From NCBI GenBank assembly GCA_002415135.1, contig DIBY01000028.1:124001-188000 (forward strand): a stretch of 64,000 nt of DNA, written 5' to 3'. Each line of letters starts with the position of its first letter. The stretch's first letter is position 1. This stretch comes from Flavobacteriales bacterium UBA5040. Lineage in GTDB: Bacteria > Bacteroidota > Bacteroidia > Flavobacteriales > Weeksellaceae. The translations under genes and the position numbers were made by a program. The notes below the pieces were generated by a model that had not been told where the DNA came from, made no database searches, and saw only the letters and a program-made list of their open reading frames with translations. Shown here piece by piece: positions 59,434-64,000 of this stretch.

Positions 59434-62400
59434 TTATTCTCTTGACTTGACTAAAACCCAGCCCGTCAATTTTGCAACGGTTGTTGAGCCTGGCTCCTGC
59501 CATTGCAATACATACCAGTAACTTCCGGTTGCAACTGCTTTTCCAGAGATCTTTCCGTCCCAGGAAAAGCGGTTGTTTTTATCTCCTTTAAAAACAGAAA
59601 CTCCATAACGGTCGAAAATCTGTAAAAACGGATTGTCTTTTCGCAACAGATCAGCATAATTAAGAACGTCATTTTTACCATCATCATTTGGAGTGATGAC
59701 ATTCAGAATTCTAAGAATATTGATTTCTGTCGTTATTGGTAAACATTGATCTGCAGAAATTACATACACAGTATAATCTCCCGACGGAATGTTGGTGAAC
59801 ACGTTGGAGTTTTGATAAGTGGAGCCGTTTAGCGAGTATTGATACGGCGGATTTCCACCAGTGACTAAAACAGTAACTGTTCCGCCCTGAATTTCGACGC
59901 CTGTGATGACAGGTAAAGAGACCGCTTTGACAGAAACTTGTTGTCTGTAAGTACAACCGTCGGCGGTGAGCTCAACCCAATATTCACCCACAGGAACATT
60001 GATAGATTGTGCAGTAGAGCCATTACTCCATAAATATTTGCTAAAGCCAGGTCCTGCATCTAAAGTTGTCGTAGCTTCTGGACAAATATTTTTGTCAACA
60101 AGGACAGTAGATTTTTTCGGAACTTTTATAGAGATCGTTAAAGTTCCGATATTGTCGCAAACCCCAGCCTTCTGAAAACGCAGATAATAAGTTCCAGAAT
60201 TGATAATGCTAACCTCACTTGGAATGGACCCTGTGTTTTTTTGAGCATCAGAAATCGTTTTAAAGTACGTTGCTGTCACACCAGTTTCAGTCGTGAAAAG
60301 AGATTTGTAATTCGCCAGATTTACCGTTTTTATTCCATCAAAATCATCATCACATTCAGAAGCGGTATTGGTTGTTTTAATTAAACCTAATTGAGCTCCA
60401 ATTTTAAAATCAATGGTTTTAATTTCTGGCGGACAAACTGTTGAAATTGCCCGTACATAAACAGTCGTGTTCGCAGTATAAGTCCAGTCATTCGGCAAAA
60501 GTGGGGAGAAAGTTGGCGATAAAGAATATTCCACCGTAAATAACGATGAGTTGGTGATGATAGTCGTCGTTATCGTTGAAAATTTTACTTTAATAATTCC
60601 ATCAAAGTCATTGTCACAATTGGTTCCATTAAAAGCTGCGATATTCCAGATTGGTTTCGGTGATTCGACAACAGAAACATTTTGGCGGTAAACACAACCA
60701 GATAAATTAGTGAGATCTACAAAGTAATTTCCTACGCCAACATTAATGGTGGTAGCGGTAGAACCTGTACTCCAAAGAATACTGGAATAACCAGTTCCGA
60801 CATTTAAAGGAGTTGTAGTTCCCTGACAAATCGTTACTGACGCTGGAAGTGTAGTTGAAGGCGTAGCAACTTTAAAGGAAATATTTAAAATTCCGAGTGC
60901 ATCACAAACTCCGGCTTTTTTAAATCGATAATAGAAGGTTTTATTTCCGGTAATGGTTTGAGCTGCTGGGATATTTTGACCTGGCAGATTGTTTTGAGCT
61001 TTCGTTAAATCATCGAAATATTTTACCGAATCGTATGGATTGGTAATAAAGAGATTGAGATAATTCGCGAGGTTAATACTCTCTGTATTGTTCAAATCAT
61101 TATCGCAGACATTAATCGGAACAATATTTTTAATTAAAGTTAATTGGTCTCCGATTTTAAAATCAATGGTTTTTATTTCGGTCGGACAAACCGTAGAAAT
61201 TGCTCTTACATAAACCGTAGTATTCGCAGCATACGTCCAGTCATTTGGTAAAAGTGTCGAGAAGTTAGCAAATAAAGAATATTCTACGGTGAACAAAGTA
61301 GAGTTGGTGATGATGGTCGGAGTTATTGATGAAAATTTCACCTTGGTAATTCCATCAAAATCATCGTCACAATAGGTTCCATTAAAAGCTGCGATATTCC
61401 ATATTGGTGTCGGTGATTCAACTACAGAAACATTTTGGCGATAAACACAACCAGACGAATTGGTGAGATCTACAAAGTAATTCCCGACGCCCACATTGAT
61501 TGTAGTAGCCGTTGAACCTGTACTCCAAAGAACACTGGAATAACCAGTTCCGACATTTAGAGGAGTTGTGGTTCCCTGACAAACCGTGACCGTTGCCGGA
61601 AGTGTTGCTGAAGGCGTAGCAACTTTAAAGGAAATATTTAAAATTCCGAGCGCATCACAAACTCCGGCTTTTGTAAATCGATAATAGAACGTCTTATTTC
61701 CAGTGATTGTCTGAGCCGCGGAAATATTTTGACTTGGCAGGTTATTTTGAGCTTTGGTTAAATCATCGAAATATTTTACCGAATCGTATGGGTTGGCAGT
61801 AAAGAAAGTTAGATAAGTATCAAGGTCAATATTTTCTGTAGTATCAATATTAGTATCGCAAACATCTTTGTTTATCGGACTGGTAATCGCCAACTTTATT
61901 CCGGTAGTTAAAAGAATTTCTTTGATAACAACAGGGCAACCATTTTTCGGTTCTACTCTGATCCAGATGGAACGGTTTGCAGTAAAGCTGAAAATCCCCG
62001 TGATATTGTCTGTTCCGTTGGCAATCGCTTTAGCTTCATCTTGATAATATTTAACAACGTGATCGGCTGGAGTTTGTAAAACAATCGGCGTAATCGAAAT
62101 GACATCAACTTTATATATTCCGTCGAGCACGCCATCCACATCTTCGTCGCAATGGGTTTTAGTATATAATTCAGGTTTAACTTCAGCCGCCAGTTTAGAT
62201 TTCAATTCAATTTTTGCAATGGCGATACATCCATAAGTGTTAACCATTCTCACCCAGACAAAACGGTCTACTGTCGTAAGATTTGTAAAATTGCTGATGA
62301 CTTCTGTGGCAATCTGATTTTGTGCGCCGTTTAAGGTTTCATAATATACTTTCGTGACAGTCGTATCAGGTGTGACTGCTGCTAAACTTAGGTTGTAGGT

Positions 62401-64000
62401 TGCAATCCCAGTCAGCGTACATTCGTTCAATACAACGTCATACTTTTCAATTTGATTCAGGTTAATGGTTGCCTGTACCGTTTCGCAATCTGCGATGGCA
62501 CCATCTCCGCAAAATGAAAATTTGAAAGTATCTGTTCCTGTTGCATTTGGGTTAGCGGTGTAGGTGATGGTTCCATCAGGATTGACTACTGCGTTTCCTT
62601 TTGTCGGCGGAGTATCAATTTTAATGGTAGGAATATTTACGTTTTGGGAACTTAGGGCAAAAATAGGAGTGATAACTTGCTCCGTACAAGTAGTATAATC
62701 ATAGTTGGTAAAGGTGGTACAATTGTAAAATTTAAAATCACGGGTCTGTATTTCATCACAAGAACCTTGTTTTACTTTCACCGCATAAATTCCGGCTTGT
62801 GTTGGTTCGTATTTATAAGTATTATTAATTCCTGGTGCAGGAATGTAAGTAGGACCAACCCTAATTAACCACTCGTAAGAATTAAAACCTTCTGTAACCT
62901 CTAGCTTTACACCTGGAAGGCAGTCACCTTCGGTCTTTAAAATTAATGGAATTGAAGAAAAACCAGCAAAATACCCGCCATATCCCATCGCATCGTTTCC
63001 CGAAGAAATACCTGCAGTAACAGCGTTTGAAGAGAATACTGCGATGTTTCCCGTAATATCTGGAATAGAATAGGTAACCCAAGCATTATTTCCTGTAACA
63101 TTGAAAGGTCCGTTGCTTGCATTTAAGGTTAAAGAAACTCCGTTTCGTTTTACATCAACAGTTGCATCTCTTTCTGTAATAATGTTAAGTTTAGTTGGTA
63201 CTGTTAAACTGTAGTACACATTATTTGAAGAATATTCATTTTCTTCAATCTTTCCGATTTCATCAATTTTTTTAGGGAGATAACAATTCAATGGTGGGAT
63301 ATAATTAAAACCTCCTGTTGCCACCATTGAACTTCCCGAATCCCCTGCCAATAATTGATAGACATATATGTTCTTTGTTGCTTTAATGAACATATTATAA
63401 TGATTAAAAGTTTGGTTAATAAAGGCGGAATTATCAGTAAGAAAATATTCACCAGCATTCAATGTAATAACAGGTGTTGTGCCGTTGTTGATATAGATCT
63501 CGGTGTTATTTTCGGTTGCGAGTATTAATCCTTTTTCCATATTAGAAATGGTGGTGCCATTTCCTTTCATTAATACGAAATCTTGCCCTAATTTGTCAAT
63601 TGGAACTCCTTGGTCCATCAAAATATCTGATGAATTAGGATAATTCCCTGCATATTGGCCATTAAAGTTGCCATTGGCAATAACGATAGGTTTGTCAGCA
63701 ATTATTTTCGCTCCGATATATCCCGTATAATTTTGTGAATTGTCGCCTGTTCCATCGATAATATAAGATTGTCCCTTGTTAAGCGTAAATGTAATTTGAG
63801 ATCTGGATATGTAATCTGAAAATTGAACAGTCGGACTAAAATCTGTGATGGTGACTTTGGTATTATCCTCCGTCGCCATAATGCTATTCATGAAATTAAG
63901 AATTGAACTGCCAACTGTTATTGGTGCCATGACTGCTCGAAACTCAGTTCCTAGGGCAGCAGTTCCTTTCGAAGTTTGTATTTCACCGTGATTTAAAATT
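59434..64000 (-). CDS. Giant T9SS type B surface protein (5' end beyond window)
   Basis: The visible 1521 residues are the C-terminal part; the frame stays open to the window edge. By alignment to the 55794 product (NHAEIQTSKGTAALG versus NHGEIQTSKGTAALG) about 125 N-terminal residues, including the signal peptide, are missing. The ATG at 63930 is therefore internal. The order is a beta domain similar to the IgGFc-binding family, a long run of Ig-like repeats with paired cysteines, and a type B sorting domain (LNVITPNDDGKNDVLNYAD). Two units of about 251 residues, from NPYDSVKYFDDL to TIDFKIG, are near-identical in tandem, showing recent internal duplication. It should be a T9SS-exported surface protein. 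Confidence 0.87.
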   Translation of the reverse strand, partial: ILNHGEIQTSKGTAALGTEFRAVMAPITVGSSILNFMNSIMATEDNTKVTITDFSPTVQFSDYISRSQITFTLNKGQSYIIDGTGDNSQNYTGYIGAKIIADKPIVIANGNFNGQYAGNYPNSSDILMDQGVPIDKLGQDFVLMKGNGTTISNMEKGLILATENNTEIYINNGTTPVITLNAGEYFLTDNSAFINQTFNHYNMFIKATKNIYVYQLLAGDSGSSMVATGGFNYIPPLNCYLPKKIDEIGKIEENEYSSNNVYYSLTVPTKLNIITERDATVDVKRNGVSLTLNASNGPFNVTGNNAWVTYSIPDITGNIAVFSSNAVTAGISSGNDAMGYGGYFAGFSSIPLILKTEGDCLPGVKLEVTEGFNSYEWLIRVGPTYIPAPGINNTYKYEPTQAGIYAVKVKQGSCDEIQTRDFKFYNCTTFTNYDYTTCTEQVITPIFALSSQNVNIPTIKIDTPPTKGNAVVNPDGTITYTANPNATGTDTFKFSFCGDGAIADCETVQATINLNQIEKYDVVLNECTLTGIATYNLSLAAVTPDTTVTKVYYETLNGAQNQIATEVISNFTNLTTVDRFVWVRMVNTYGCIAIAKIELKSKLAAEVKPELYTKTHCDEDVDGVLDGIYKVDVISITPIVLQTPADHVVKYYQDEAKAIANGTDNITGIFSFTANRSIWIRVEPKNGCPVVIKEILLTTGIKLAITSPINKDVCDTNIDTTENIDLDTYLTFFTANPYDSVKYFDDLTKAQNNLPSQNISAAQTITGNKTFYYRFTKAGVCDALGILNISFKVATPSATLPATVTVCQGTTTPLNVGTGYSSVLWSTGSTATTINVGVGNYFVDLTNSSGCVYRQNVSVVESPTPIWNIAAFNGTYCDDDFDGITKVKFSSITPTIITNSTLFTVEYSLFANFSTLLPNDWTYAANTTVYVRAISTVCPTEIKTIDFKIGDQLTLIKNIVPINVCDNDLNNTESINLANYLNLFITNPYDSVKYFDDLTKAQNNLPGQNIPAAQTITGNKTFYYRFKKAGVCDALGILNISFKVATPSTTLPASVTICQGTTTPLNVGTGYSSILWSTGSTATTINVGVGNYFVDLTNLSGCVYRQNVSVVESPKPIWNIAAFNGTNCDNDFDGIIKVKFSTITTTIITNSSLFTVEYSLSPTFSPLLPNDWTYTANTTVYVRAISTVCPPEIKTIDFKIGAQLGLIKTTNTASECDDDFDGIKTVNLANYKSLFTTETGVTATYFKTISDAQKNTGSIPSEVSIINSGTYYLRFQKAGVCDNIGTLTISIKVPKKSTVLVDKNICPEATTTLDAGPGFSKYLWSNGSTAQSINVPVGEYWVELTADGCTYRQQVSVKAVSLPVITGVEIQGGTVTVLVTGGNPPYQYSLNGSTYQNSNVFTNIPSGDYTVYVISADQCLPITTEINILRILNVITPNDDGKNDVLNYADLLRKDNPFLQIFDRYGVSVFKGDKNNRFSWDGKISGKAVATGSYWYVLQWQEPGSTTVAKLTGWVLVKSRE
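60389..61863. repeat. Tandem internal duplication in the giant T9SS gene (753-base period)
   Basis: The segment 60389-61110 recurs as 61142-61863 with a constant offset of 753 bases (251 codons), at roughly 85-90% by eye. For example ATTTTAAAAT is at 60401 and 61154 and ACCGAATCGTATGG at 61025 and 61778. The repeats are within one coding frame. Confidence 0.8.

Noticed and set aside
63930..63932. ATG at 63930 as start of the giant T9SS gene
   Set aside because: The frame continues upstream to the window edge and aligns with residues of the paralog, so the true start lies outside.
1..64000. CRISPR arrays, rRNA and tRNA genes, prophage
   Set aside because: No regularly spaced direct repeats, no RNA gene signatures and no phage genes were found on reading both strands.

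Overview
The window looks like chromosomal DNA from a flavobacterium of the Chryseobacterium/Kaistella group (Weeksellaceae, Bacteroidota). The evidence is low GC, Bacteroidota-type TAnnTTTG promoter elements, type IX secretion (T9SS) sorting domains, GLPGLI proteins, an rlmD-DUF6452-DUF6048 cluster, a B-type succinate dehydrogenase and a class II-like copper nitrite reductase. No rRNA, tRNA, CRISPR array, prophage or complete insertion sequence was seen. The assignment rests on gene content, not on a database search. Domain names are given from memory of the families.

Layout. Positions 1-9200 hold the end of comEC, sdhCAB, a thioredoxin-fold lipoprotein, a small membrane protein and rlmD with two DUF partners. 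Positions 9400-15700 hold a T9SS-secreted metalloprotease and trmB flanked by two members of a small cysteine-containing secreted family. Positions 15800-17600 hold ribosomal genes rplM-rpsI and rpsB, followed by the only gene-free stretch over 300 bases, which contains a candidate structured RNA. Positions 18300-31000 hold a CotH-like lipoprotein, GLPGLI protein, fused isobutyryl-CoA mutase, a RAYT transposase next to a perfect palindrome, a previously easy-to-miss 35-residue metallothionein-like gene, a GlcG/HbpS protein, a serine hydrolase, a desaturase, ruvC, DUF4407 and TPR proteins. Positions 31000-33600 on the minus strand are a nirK / sulfatase-modifying-factor-like / SCO cluster with an operator-like palindrome over the nirK promoter. 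Then come guaB, a T9SS type B protein, and an ECF sigma factor / anti-sigma / DUF4252 operon. Positions 41600-50300 hold a higBA module, a partial phenylacetate (paa) catabolic cluster lacking paaA, a DUF695 gene and hutI. Positions 50500-55700 hold an MFS transporter, a transporter-like outer-membrane protein, ruvB, a GxxExxY gene inside nested inverted repeats, an MBL hydrolase and coaE. The window ends in two giant tandem T9SS type B surface proteins, the second running off the right edge.

How the genes work together. sdhCAB supplies respiratory succinate oxidation. nirK with its neighbours supplies nitrite reduction to NO. The paa genes and icmF feed acyl-CoA metabolism, and hutI belongs to histidine breakdown. 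Four large secreted proteins use the T9SS. The strongest candidate for an undescribed system is the 576-base GxxExxY module (53599-54174): a PD-(D/E)xK-like nuclease gene bracketed by a perfect 26-base inverted repeat and an outer 20/22-base inverted repeat, which suggests a compact mobile or selfish element. Second-tier candidates are the structured RNA near 17900-18100, the metallothionein-like gene, the RAYT/palindrome pair and the three-member secreted family around trmB.
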